A stretch of 64,000 nt of DNA from Rostratula benghalensis (lineage: Eukaryota > Chordata > Aves > Charadriiformes > Rostratulidae): contig VXAI01000015.1 in assembly GCA_013399305.1 (NCBI GenBank), positions 1,001,965 to 1,065,964 on the forward strand, written 5' to 3'. The position numbers were made by a program, and so were the translations under genes. Under the pieces are notes generated by a model, which saw only the letters and a program-made list of their open reading frames with translations, did not search any database and was not told where the DNA came from. Below are positions 13,206 to 37,356 of this stretch, one piece after another (the first letter of the stretch is position 1; the number at the start of each line of letters is the position of its first letter).

Positions 13206-14730
13206 ATTCCAGGATGGTGAGGTTGCGGGAAGCTGGGTGGGACTGTGTTGCTGAGCTGACTACTGGCTGCTCTGCAGGGAAAGGCAGGTCTCATCGCTGC
13301 AAGAACACAGGTTCTTTAATGCCCTGGCAGAAAGGATTTACAAAGATGAAAGGTCTTCCTAAAGCTGATAAATGATACAGATGGGTGTAGGTTCTGGAAA
13401 CTGTGAAGCTTGACATGAAATTTATGAGGAAAGACCGAGACTAGGTGGTAGAAGGATAATAAATGTGATAGAGAAGATGGACCTTGAACAGAGGTCAGTC
13501 ACCCTTTTCTGGAAGGAAGAAGCAAAAGGTTTGCATTTATTGTCAGGTAGGACTTGAAATGAGTTAAGGTTTAATGAATTGGTTCTTGCGACTGTCATTA
13601 AGCTGACTTTGACAATACTGAATTGTTACAGGCATGATTTGAACAGAAAATAAGAAACAAGGGTCAACATCCTCTATTATCAAAATCAAGAAAGTGGTCT
13701 TACAAAGCAGAATACCATTAGTAAGCTGTTACTTTTTTCATGCAGACATCCTCTTTATCTAGCAGAACAAGATGGCACAAAATGCAAAAATACCCTCTCA
13801 AGATAAGCTCGGGAAATAGCTTATTGCACTTCTTATAATCTAATCAATATAATAAATGTATCAGTATACCTGTGATAATTATTTTGAGTATCTGATACTA
13901 CTTGAATACTACTACTGGAATATCATTAGGATTATAATCAGTTTAGAAGAATCAGAACCCATTGGTATTGAAACAATTTTATTAACGTGCCAGCAGGAGG
14001 AATACTTGATGTCAGAGAAGTACCACCTCAAAAGGCTTTTTCCCTTTAAACACATGCCACTGGTCTTTGTCAAAGGTAGATCCCTGTTCCTTCTGCACAG
14101 CAATCAACAATGCCTTGATCACCAAGGAGCCTCATCAGCTGTTACACTGAAACACTGTCTCAGTAACACTGCTTCAGCTACCTGTGTGGGTAGGAGAACA
14201 TAACCAGAAAGGGTTAATAAACCTCCCCATTTCTCAGTTATCTTTCATTTCACTTACTTTGCCCCAGGGAGGAGTGTGCACCTGTGGATGATAATGGCAA
14301 GCCAGACTTCATAAAATGAGGACATGTGGGTTTAGTGGGTTCCTCATCCTTGAGCAGGTATGCTGCAGTGGAAGCAACTCTCACTGGAGAGAAAGGAGGT
14401 GCTTTGGCAGTGGACAAACCTCTGCTTATTTAGTTTCAGCTCTGGAAATCAGCTGTTGTGTCCCTGCTCTTAGTCAATTTGACTTATTGCGCACTAGGCA
14501 ACTTTTCCAGTTCCTAAAGCACTTTTTTGCCCCTACTCTCCCCGAGGGACTTGTTTTCCAGGGCTTTTTCAGCAGTGTTCTTGGGTGGTTTTTTTTCATC
14601 AGTGTTTCTTATGTGGTGTTTAGTTTAAGTTCAGACTGCCTGCTACATGTGCAGCTGGTACTTCTACTGGTTGTCCTAACTTTGGAAGAGTGGAGCAAGG
14701 GGTCAGAAAAGAAACTGTTACGTAAGGGAA

Positions 14731-14795
14731 GAATCACAGAATGCTTTGGGTTGGAAGGGACCTTGAAGTTCATTGAGTTCCAACTCTGGTGCCAC
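14731..14795 (-). mobile_element. CR1 LINE 3' terminal stub
   Basis: Reverse-oriented CR1 end: GAATCACAGAATGCTTTGGG, then TTGGAAGGGACCTTGAAG and TTCCAACTCTGGTGCCA. Only the last 65 bp or so of the element are present. Confidence 0.85.
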
Positions 14796-17700
14796 AGCTC
14801 CCAAGGTGCTATTTGATGCTTATGTCAAGTAGTATTAGCTTGCAACATTGTGCTGTTAGAGGGGAAAGGCTTCCTCATGTAAAAAATAACTAACCTGCAA
14901 AATGAGGACATCTAACAGCTTCGATTCCAATAATGCATTAGTTAAAACATCAGGATTTTGGAAACCTTGGATTGCATGTTCTGCCATAAAACGAAGGAGT
15001 CAGAACAGTAGATGTGATTGCATGAGTTGCTGCTGGTGTTGCTTCATGAAATTCCTATGGAAAAAATAAATTGGGGTGGAGGATGAAGCAAGCAAGAAAA
15101 ACTACCCAGAAGTGCCTTCAAGTTGCCTGGTACTTTTCAGTATCCGCAAGTTCTATGACAGGAGCTGTGAAGGTATTGCTTAGGCACTGATGGATGCGCT
15201 CCTTTAGAAGAAGGAACAAATGGAGATTTCACTCTCTTGCTCGTGTTTTGATGTAATGCTGCTGCCTGCCAGTTTTTGGAGAATGTTAAGATGACCGTGC
15301 TGTAACCATCGCAAACAGAAAGAGGTGGCAAGCCCTGCCAGGTGCTGGAGGTACTTCTTTTGTTTCTTGTAATGGGATAATATGTTGAGATGAACAAGGC
15401 AGCAAGGTATCTGCATTAAATGTAGTATTTCTGTTTGAGGTGTGGCTTTGCTGCTTGAAACATGCAAGGCTGAGTTTTAACAGGGCTGTTACATGAATGT
15501 CTAGACAGAGGCTTGACCAAAAACTACGTATAATAGAAATGAGGTGGTTTTACATAGTGTAACCTGTTCTATCAGAACCAGAAACACTAACTTCAGGTTT
15601 CATAACTTCTTCTGGCCCCATCCTCAACTCGACTTGTGCGTAAGTGAAAGAGTAATTTTCTGAGGAGCATTCAATTTGTTCCAGCTCTGTGCTGGTAAGA
15701 ACATGCCAGAGAAGAGAATGCATTGCCCTTGAAGAAGGACATAGGTATTTGCTTAATTTCGGTGTCTCACTGTTATAAAACTTGCCTTTCAGCAATAAGG
15801 ATGAAAAGTTGGATAATTATGATTTAGAACGGGGTTTTCGTGCAGCTAGCAACCTTTCTGTGTCACCTTACATTCTCTGAGACAAATGTGGTGGCAGGGA
15901 GACACTCTTCTGACCTAGACCTACTTCAGGGATGTTGTTTTATAGTTCTAAAGTTGCTATTAAGTATAAAACATGGTACCAATCACACTTACAGGGTTAG
16001 TAAATTAAGAAAATGGTTCGGTTCAGCAGATTGCATCTGAAATTCCCCTATAAAATATTGATCATTTAATATTAAAGGTGTGACACACTGGAAGTGCAGT
16101 TGAGTTTGTTAGGGCAGAGAGCAGCTATCTCTCCACACTGTCTGCTTTTTCAGAGGATAGTTGTTTTGGAATAGCTCCTGTCAGTCTTTTCTATGGAGCA
16201 CCATGGGGCACACATCAATAAACTAAATACAGCAGAAGAGATCTGTGTTACCAGTGGAGTATGGCCTGGACTATGGATGTGTATTTCAGACTGGCCAGTA
16301 GAAACAGCAGATACATCAAATCCTTCTGAGCCTGCAGAATATTTTCTCTGCCAGTACGTACTTTCCAGAAAGCTTCCACCTTGTGGACAATAGCAATATA
16401 ATTGAAGTGACCTGCTCTCTTGATGCACTGTCTTGAAAGGGCTATTTGAAAGTCCTTTTTGAAAGATAGGCACATGATAAAACCCTTCCAAATATCTCAA
16501 GGCTGGAATGCTCATGTTTTAGAATATTGATCTTACCAAATGTTAAACAGAATCCATTTGGTTGCTATTATAGAAAATAAGATATGTTTTTAAGCAGAAG
16601 AAACGTGGCTCATGTTCCCAAAAACTTTTACTCTTGTGGCAAAGCCAAACTTTGTTAATGAGTCATTGTAGTACAGCTCTGCAGTAAGTAAAGATCCAGT
16701 GTATCAAAGGTTGGAGTTGGGCAGAGGGACTGGACAGGTTTGGAATTGAGACATTAAACACTTGGCTGATCCTGGTAGGTCAAAAGATAGTATCTGGCAG
16801 TGCTGACTGGCATCCAGGCAGACTTTGCTTCATCCTGTATTTGCAGGACAGTCATCTGGCTAAAAATCAGGCTCAGGACATGGGGGCTTGAATCCTAGCA
16901 GTGCCCAGGTTTCAGGCAAGCTGTGATTTGCCCATTCTGGAAGGGTGTTCAGCTCTTGTGTTCAAGGCTGGGTCTGAGATTTCTAGCAAGCTGTGGACAG
17001 CAGCGGTGGCTTAAGCTTTGGTTGCTGAGTCCAAAGATGGTTTGTGCAGCTCATCAACCTGAGTCTGGGTTGCTGCTGGAGTTTATGCTGCACTGTTCAG
17101 CAGCAGGTGACCTGGAACCTTTGAGCTGCAACCAGGCTTCTAGACTTGGCACAAGCAGACACATAGGATTGTTGCTTAAAAGTGTCAATGAGGTTTACAG
17201 ATGGAGGGCAGGTTTCTTCATCCCTACCTTTCTGCTCTGACGTCCTCCTTGCCAGAGGGTGCTGCTGTGGGTAGCAGAACAGGCATTGCATCTTCTCATT
17301 GCAGCTGGAGTATTAATCCAAGCTAAAACCAATGACGATTTAAGGTAATGTGTAGCTGTGATTGCTGAAGAACAAATTTGTGAGCTGACCAGGTGCCCTT
17401 GCAATGTTGGCTGTCACTCACACCTGGCAGAGGGTTTATTCCCACCAACTGTAATCTCAGTTGTATCCGGCTGGGTTTAAGCTGTGAGGTACAGACATAT
17501 TAAAATCCAGTCTCTTTTTGAACCATAAGAGTGCCAGGTGGTTAGGCAAGAGGGGTGTGAGGTTATATGACCGTATGGAGATGGGAGCACTTCTTCTTAA
17601 GATGACCACATATTTGCCCAGTTGTTTAATTGGAACGTAAGAGCTAGCAATGAGGGGAGGGAAACTCATGTTTGCACCACATGGTAACTGAATCCAAGAA

Positions 17701-20700
17701 CATGGAATGATTTTGCTGGCGATACACAACCTTTGTGGATGCTAAAATATGCATTTTAAAAGGTGTGGGTTCTCAGGTTCTTGAACCTTCACCTAGTCAA
17801 TGATTACTTATGCATTCCTCTGGTACTGCGAATTCACACATAATGAGTTTCAATGGGTTAATCTCCATGAGTAGAGCAGTAAAAATATCAAATAGTGTAG
17901 TACACTTTGGGGAGCCTTTAAGGGAAGAGAAGTGGTTACTGCTACAAGGATGTACTGTCCCTAGAAACAGGTTTGCTGCCTGAGAAGGATATTCAAGGTA
18001 CATGTCCTGCGCAAAAGGACAAGACAGACTTGCAAATACTCTTGAGAGGTAAGGGGGAATTAGCAATTACCTTCATTAAGTCATTTTTCTCAGCCTGGAA
18101 GTGCTGTGTGGGATTTCTATTCTGCAGAACATGGGGCAACGTGACTTTTTTTTAACAATATCACATGAAAACTTGCCAAAAGAGAATGGTAGGACTTGAC
18201 CAGTCTGAATAAGCTCAGGTCTAATAAACAGTTTCTAGTTTAATGGCAGAAAGCATCTGGAAGTATTTTTACAGCAGTTGGGAGAATAGAACTATTTTAA
18301 TTAAACATTTTTATTTGAAATGAGGAGTGAATGTAACAGTGATATTCTGAATGAGTTTATAAAACTCTATTTTCATAACTTGCACTTTTGAGATTTGAGA
18401 TCGACAGTTCTGGATTTCTGGGAGATCCCCACCTAGAAAACACTGAGAAAACCAAGTGAAGTGAGGTATTTATTCCACCTTTTTTTACTTCATAGTTTAT
18501 GCTGAAATAAATGTCTTAAAATAAAAAAATGTTACATTGCACACTAAAATTTCTGCAGGGATACATGAAAAGTTTTTTTGGGAAAAAAGCTGCTTCAAGA
18601 GAAAATTATTGTCTTTTTCTCAGTGAGCTCTTGGTTTACTCTACATCGGACAGAATACTACATGCCATTAGGCTTCAGAAAACTTAAGGCCTGTGGAGGA
18701 GCTGCAGATCTTGATTACAGTAGCTCTCTTTGTGAACAGCATACCTGAAAAGCCAGCTGGAACAGGCTGCTTTATTTAGGGACTTTTCACTCAGTTCTGG
18801 TCAGTGTCAGTTGTCTCTGGCTTGACATCACAGCACTGAGTAGTGACCACTGGTCTGTACTGAGACACCTCTCCTTGGCACTGTTCTGTGTGCACGAGCC
18901 CTCAATGCCAGCCTTATCAAAGAGGGTGCTAAAGGCTGTGGGGAGGGAGGCAGTAAGTCACAAAGGGTGCAGGCCAGCTGGACAGGAACCGACCTGGAGG
19001 TGCTGACTATAAGGGAGGCTTTGAATGGAGTTATTGCCTTTCTCGGGGACTGCTCTATCCCCCTGTTCCAGGCAGGGTCAGTGCCAAGATCAGAGTTTGG
19101 AAGCCTCTTTGGGCTTCTCCATGGCTTGTCTGAACTCTGCTTTAGCCCCCTTATCTTGCATAAGATAAGATTGCATAAGACTTCAAATTAAATACCTCTT
19201 GATGGCTAAGTACAAGAAGTTCATAGTTTTAAGTTCCAGCTTAATACCAGAATGTGTCTTCTATCTCATTATGTGGCCTGGAATTGACTAAACTTAAAAT
19301 ACCTGCTTATTTTGAATTCCAGATACTTCAATATTTGAGTCATGATTTTCTACAGCAATCTGTGTAAGACTTGAATTGGGAATTATTTCCTTAGATACAA
19401 GAGATGGCTGTTAATAACTTGTTTAAAGTCTCTATGGAAAGTCTTTATGGAAAAAATGCCTACTAGTCACCATGAAGATCAGTACCTGATAGGAGACTGT
19501 CTGCCTGTGTGGCTGATAGCAAAACCAGAGTTCTGATCAGAGGTGTCCTGGTGTAAGTCATAGTAAAAGGCCTGAGAGGAGGAAAAATATTTAGCACATA
19601 AACTTCTATATCAGAATCTCAAATTGCTTAAGTTCATGTCTTACTGCAATAATTGCAGAGCAAAGCTGCATGGGAAGTCATATATGAAACCAGACCTTGG
19701 TGCTCAAGAGCAGAGTGCCCAGGAAGTTTGTCTTCTCTAACAAAGCCATAAAGGAGCAGGTGGGGATGTATCGCTTAACAAAGTTATAAGGTTTTCTGCC
19801 CTTTGGGCTAACACCAACCTGTTAGTGGGTAGAAATACTGGATATCAGCCATTCCAGTTTAGTCCAAGAGTATGTACAGCTTGAGCCAGCTCACCCACTG
19901 CTACTCTGGGACTAGTTGTGATGAGACCCCATTGCAATTGGAGAGCTCTAACCTGGTAGGCAGGAAGCAGGTTTGATGTTATGACTGTGTTTGTACTCTT
20001 TACACAATCCTTCTTGTGTAAGGTGTTTACCCCCTGGCCTTTGGGTAATTGTGGCATATATCAGCCTGCCAGAACCTAAAGCACTGTAGATTGTGTAATG
20101 AAGGAGTGGTTGATGAGGACTGGGCAATCTAAGCTTTGGATTTGTGTGAGAAGGCCTAACAACCAGTTTCAGTAGGAAAGGGGCAAAGACCCTACTTAGC
20201 CAGAGCCATACTAAGTCTTACAGAACTGCCAGAAAACTGGTATACAAGCAAGGAACAAAATGGGTAACAAGAGCAAACAAATCATGGAAACTTCTCTCCC
20301 TTTGGAAGTGGAAGGAACAGCTGAACTTGCCAGAAATTGCCATGGATGGTCCCAGTGTACTTTCTGTATTAGTTTTGTCTAATTTTCTGCAGTGCAAACT
20401 CTCTTGGAGCACATAACCCCAGATAATTAGCTGCTCACAGGTACATGACCCTAGATATTCTTGCAGATGAAAGCAGTTTTTGTTGGCCATTGTCCTTACT
20501 AACAATTGACGGAACACATGGTTAGCACAATTATACCTGAGAATTTAAACTGTCTTCTGGCTAACTGGGTGTGCACACAGACTTCTAGTGCATGGGCTTC
20601 CCACAGATGAAGGAATAATTTGCTTTTTTCGTTACACAGCCTCTCAGTGAGCTCCCATTGAGGAGGAAAGCAAGGCAATAATGATGTGTGAGGATACAGC

Positions 20701-23700
20701 ACCCGTTTAGACATCCCCCATGCCAATGATTACCACAAGGATGGATACAACTCATTCACCTCAACATACAAGGATGGATATAACTCCTTCACCCACTCCT
20801 GGCCCTCTGACAGGGTGCTGGGACCAGACCTTGGGAATAAGCAGCCTGTCTAGTCAAACAGTACCTACATGTGTAGCAAGACAGGGTATCAGCGCTTGGA
20901 TCTGCATACCCAATCCTAAAGTACAGTGTCAGCTCAAGTTACAGTCTTCTGTAGACTTCAGAAACCGCTCCGCCTGAGTGATTGGTTGTAGACACCTTTG
21001 TTAGGTTGTCACATAATGCACTAACGTCAGGACGCTTGTGTGAACAGCCTCTGGGCCTCTGCTAGCAACTTGGTTCTGCTCTTTCTGCCTAGGGCCTGCT
21101 GGCAGTCCTGTGGCTGTTTACTTTACATACATCCTCACCCAGAATCACTGACAGCTCACTCTACAGTAGAGTGTGAAAATATTATTTCAACTGGTTTTTA
21201 TTATTTTGTGTGGATTAGACTTTGAGTTTTATCAGAAGAGCATAGCCAGTGCTTTGTGACAAGATTCAAGATTGCATAACTTGTGTTGCTGGGGGAAAGT
21301 AAGGTTGGATGTCTCAAAGCTAATGGCCAGGTAGTGGCTATGGGGCTGGGGGTGGGAATTCAAGGAACTCTTAGAAATGGGTGCTGAGGTGTGCAGCTGT
21401 TGCAAGATGGATTTAAAGCAGAAGCCTGTTGCGTTAAAATTTGTGGTTAAAGTTTTAGGTGTCAGTGGATGCTTACTTCACTACTTCATTCAAGAACAAG
21501 GCAACGCTGGCCATACCTGGACTCCTCTGTCATCCTCTGGTATCCCACTGTTCTTGCTTCTCTGCTTTCTGGCTGGTAGGGCTCTTCTTTCTCCACTTTC
21601 AGTTGTCCTGGCACTTGCCCTGACCATGGGAGGTTCCTCATCTCTACAGTGCACCCCAGCCCACTTGGCAGAGATGTCAGACCCTGTATCCCCTGTCTGA
21701 CACTAGTCAGCCTGTTGCACTGGAGCTCTTCTAATTCAAAAAGAGTGTCATGTTTAAATAAGGTTGTGAGTGTTGTGACACATTTAAGTACAGCTCAAGG
21801 AGGTTGCTCGTACAAGCATAACTCTGCTTCTTACTGATCCTCCCTCTCTCCTAATATAAATTAAGGCAGACTATCAGGCTACATTTTAAATTCCATGGCT
21901 AGGGCTGGCTGTTTTAACAGTGAGAAATAATCATATTGCATTTAATGGTTTTATAGCCCCTCTCTCCTGGAGACCAATTGCTGCTGCCAAGCAGTGCTGT
22001 GTGACTGAAGTGCTAGCCAAGCTTCTAAACAGCTGGATTTGGCAGAGATCTGGAGGTCAAAGTCAGCCTCAGCAGACAATAGTTGGGGAGCCAGCTGAGG
22101 TGGTGCTACCCAGCTGCTGTTCCACTCCCAACGATAAAGCATAGTGGGGACTCAACTTTGGAGCCGAGGCTCAAAAAGAATGTTGGTGCAAAAGCTCAGC
22201 TGTCCCTGCAGTGTGCCTCCCCGGGTGTAGAGCGAGCAGGGAAAGGTGGGTTAGAGAAGGGGTATCTGCAGGCTGCTGATCTGTCTCCCGATGGCCGTAT
22301 GGCAAAGGTGGCACCTGTTGTCTCTCTGCTGTGCCACAGTCAGGAAGGCAGGAAGGACTGTGCAAGAGATGCTTCCCTCTAGGGTCATGCCTGAAATAAG
22401 TTAAGGAGCTTACATGAGTTGAGTTGGTAGTTAAGGTGAAGCTCAGCTGAATTTGTTCTCTTCTACTGTTGAAGATGAGAAAGCTGCAGGTATTTAACTC
22501 GTACATCTGCTTCTTCCATAGTAGGATCAATCGGACAGATTGCACAGATGCACTTCTATTAAGAGCATTCATTTACTTTTTCTGGCCCCACATGGGTCCC
22601 AGAGACCCAGCCCAGAGGGCAGTGTGGTACCACAATGCTGTGCAGGAGCAATGCCCAGCAACTTGTGTGTCTTCTTCACTACACTCTCTGTTTGTTCCTG
22701 CCCCCAGTGGTGTGTCTCTTACCCTTGTCCTGGGGGCTGGTGGTGGGCCATGAGCTGCACCTGAGGCATATGAAGTGGACTGGAGAGCCCATTTCAAGGT
22801 CTGTGTGCTCACTGGACACTCAGCATGGAGCTGTTATGGGTCTAAGAGATGCTCACGAGTTTCACCCAAATCCGGAGAGGAGGTGAAAGATGAGAGCAGA
22901 GGGTACTGTCTGAGGTTTTCCTTTCTCTCCTGCTCTCAGAATAACTTGTCTGACAAAATAGTAAATCTTTACAGGAGCCCAGCAGTGAGGCAAGCAGTTG
23001 TGGAGAACAGCACAGCCCCAGCCAGGAGCCTATGGGTTAACACAGCAGATGCAGGGCTCCAGTCACCCCGGGCTTGCAGGACAGCCCAGCATAGAGCAGC
23101 CTTCAGAGGAAACAAAGTACCTTCTGCCTAGCTGGGGCGCAGATAAAAGATCCCATGGCATTTCTTGGGAAGCCTGGAGGAGACTGCCAGTGCTGAAGCT
23201 GAACTCTCTCTGCCAACAAACAAAACTGTCTTTAAACTCTGAAGCTGTGTGTGAGCTATTGTTGGGGACATAATGGCTTCTCTGTTTCCCTGCTCAGTCA
23301 TTGCTCTGCAAACACGCCACTGGTCTCTTTTTAAAAGTAGTTGAGTGTAAATCAAGCTCTAGAACCTGGAAAGAGGTTTCATCCATTTACCTTTTACTGC
23401 CCTCAATTGACATTTGTTTACAGAACAGCACGTCCAGTAGATTTACACCCCGGTTTGAGGTGCTTTACTTGGAGATGGACACCTTTAATGCTGAGACTGA
23501 AACTCGCAGAGACAGGACTTGGGTAGCCAATGTGTATCTCCTAATTTAAGTAACAGGAGTGGGGGTGGTATTGAGGGGGCAGTGCTTGCTAATCTCCTCC
23601 CTCTGGGAAAAGTTTTGGTTTGGTGGGCCTGGCCTGTTTCCTCTATGTTAGCTCAGTGCTGGCACGCTGGCTGCTCCCCAGTCACAGTGTGCTGCTGCAA

Positions 23701-24605
23701 GGCACTGAGTGCTGCTCTGACTGTCGAAGCTTGCTCTACTTTGGGCTGTTGAACACCCACAGAGGGTGGGGAGAGCTCCTTGGTGTCCGATACTGCTTAC
23801 AGATGAGCTGTGTAACCCTGTGCACCCCAAGAGCAGTCGTGTGCAGGACTGGGAAACTCGGAGGTGTGAGCACTGGCCATCGTTCTCTAGAGGCAGCAAG
23901 CTCCTTGGAAAGGTGCTCTGGCCTAGGGCCCTGAACAGGACGGGGTGCTGTGCTCACACTGGGGTGTGCAACCTTTGGCCAAGGTTCCTTGCTAATGACT
24001 GAGATGTGTTTTGCTCTGGTCATTGAGAACCTTCTGGACAGAGACTCCTTCACAGACATGGTGTTTAAAAGCAGATTGTTAAAAACCAGAAGCTAATTTT
24101 TTTTTTCTTTCACATTTTCCTCTGAAGATGATGGGAGTAATGACTAACACCAATTATGTTCTGCACCTTGGATTTCCCTTTTCACCTGGGAATCTGCTGC
24201 TGGCCCCCTGTTCTCTCAGGCAGAGCAGTGACTTAAATGCTTGCTGAGCATCTGAAATCCTCAGAGCATAAAGTCACAAAGAGCAATCAGTAGTTTTGTC
24301 ACCACTGAAAGGTACACAGTAAAAGAGCATTTTGAAAATCCCTTCTCCTCTTCATATTCTACTTCACTTCAAAACAGGACATCACCCTGAAGTAACTGTC
24401 AAGGCCAGAATTTGGCTCACGCCCTCCCTGACCGTTTCTTCCCAAACCACCCTTCCAGGTGCAGAGCTGTTGGCTGCTGGGGGGCAGAGGGGGAAATGGA
24501 GGGTATGAAAGAAGGTAAATGAAAAGACTGCTCTTATGCCTGATCCTCTGCTCCCTAGTTCCCGTGTGTCCCAGCAAGGCTGACAGTTCTGTCTCTTTCC
24601 CACAG
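14796..24605. other. Gene-free stretch immediately upstream of the GGT1 start-codon exon
   Basis: No coding exon recognised. The stretch has the 33-bp tandem repeat and otherwise unique-looking DNA. Its last 30 bp are a splice acceptor with pyrimidine tract (TTCTGTCTCTTTCCCACAG), so at least part of it is a GGT1 5' UTR intron. Confidence 0.6.
20735..20800. repeat. Two-copy tandem repeat, 33-bp period
   Basis: ACAAGGATGGATA followed by AACTC-TTCACC is repeated 33 bp later with two differences over the first 27 positions. Confidence 0.85.
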
Positions 24606-24609
24606 GAAC

Positions 24610-36220
<11,611 letters not shown>

Positions 36221-36894
36221 TGTGGCTCCGCTCCTTTTTTCAGTGGTCTAGTGACACTGAGGTGTGTTTGGGGGGAAGATCCTTTAGGTCTGCAACTCAG
36301 GGACATCTCACAGGAAAAAGAACAAATTTACCTGTGGTTCTGTTGACAGAGCTGGGACAGTTCTCTACAGCCATGACCGAAATGCCTCATGTTACAGCAG
36401 CCTGCTAAGACAGGCATGTCTACCAGGACGTGCAGTACTTGAAGAGTCTGTTCTGCCTTGAAGAGTTTGTTCCCTGCCTCCTCTCCATCCCATGAAGACA
36501 GATTGGGTACCCAGAGTTTCTGAAGAAGATCCAGCTCACTTAAGCTGAAGGAAGTGTTTCCCCTGCGCAGTGTCAGCTCCCAGGAATGTCTCTGTCACTG
36601 CTAGAGAAGAGATTTGTTTCCTGTTGAGTAGATGGGAGTTACAGGACTCTGGGGACTGGCTTTTCTAAGTCACAAGCTAATAGGTCTGTGCCATAGCAGG
36701 AATCCCAGCTCTAGACTGGGACAAGCCTTCAAAAAATCACCGCTCTTTCTTTAACAAGAGATGTTTCCGCTTTTCACTTCAGTTGATCATTGGAGATGAG
36801 TGGGGAAATGGGAAAATGGCTTCAAATGTTTTTATATTTCTGTTGAGAAGGTCTAAAGGGAAGATGCTACCTGTAAAACTCTGAGCACAACTAA

Positions 36895-36904
36895 AATAAA
36901 TAAA
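36895..36904 (+). other. Possible polyadenylation signal of GGT1 (overlapping AATAAA pair)
   Basis: Two overlapping AATAAA hexamers lie about 675 nt after the GGT1 stop and would give a 3' UTR of about 0.7 kb. No transcript evidence is available, so use of this site is inferred from the hexamer and position. Confidence 0.4.
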
Positions 36905-37350
36905 TATGGAGTCACACATTTTTCTTGCCTGCACAGTTGCTACTGCAAAAAGGGATGGTGAGAGTCTGCATGAAAGAAGCTCTCCTGAGATTTTTCTCTG
37001 TTCTTCACTCTCCTTTGATGAAGCTACAAGTAAAAAAAAAAAAAAAATATCCAAAGCAAGCTTGGTTTTGTCCAGTTTGCTTTTTACCAAGTCGTACTGC
37101 GGGCCTGAACTACCACAGCCTGAGGAAATGAAACCTCTAAGAAAGGGCATGCTGCAGCTCCTCCTGTTTGAAGGTAAGTTACCACAATCAGACAATGGCC
37201 TCTCAGAAACCTGTATCCGCTACGGAACAGCTAAGAATGACTGCAGCTACGCAGGAGGGGGTTTTGCAGAGAAAAAAGATGAAATTTTAGGCATCAGACA
37301 CTCTGTCTTTCCCAGTAGTTTCTTGAACTGAAGGAACTCTAGTTTTAAGG

Positions 37351-37356
37351 AATAAA
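37351..37356 (+). other. Alternative polyadenylation signal downstream of GGT1
   Basis: A second AATAAA lies 1.13 kb after the GGT1 stop. It could serve a longer 3' UTR. Chance occurrence is possible in AT-rich DNA. Confidence 0.3.

Larger units (their letters stand above)
1417..14730. other. Gene-free stretch upstream of GGT1
   Basis: About 13 kb with no coding exon I recognise. It contains the 20-bp duplication, one CTCF-like motif, a CpG-rich patch, a TATA-like element, a TTTA microsatellite and a pyrimidine-rich tract. Non-coding first exons of GGT1 could be here, since mammalian GGT1 uses several distant ones. Confidence 0.6.

Noticed and set aside
13055..13294. Minus-strand Lys/Glu-rich open frame
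   Set aside because: Direct product of the pyrimidine-rich tract on the + strand.
14316..14816. + strand open frame of 166 codons
   Set aside because: Rich in Phe, Ser, Cys and Trp with no family resemblance, and its end runs into a CR1 stub.
36906..37331. + strand open frame of 141 codons downstream of GGT1
   Set aside because: It lies after the candidate polyadenylation signal, contains a poly-Lys stretch from an A16 run, and resembles no protein. A 3' UTR origin is more likely.
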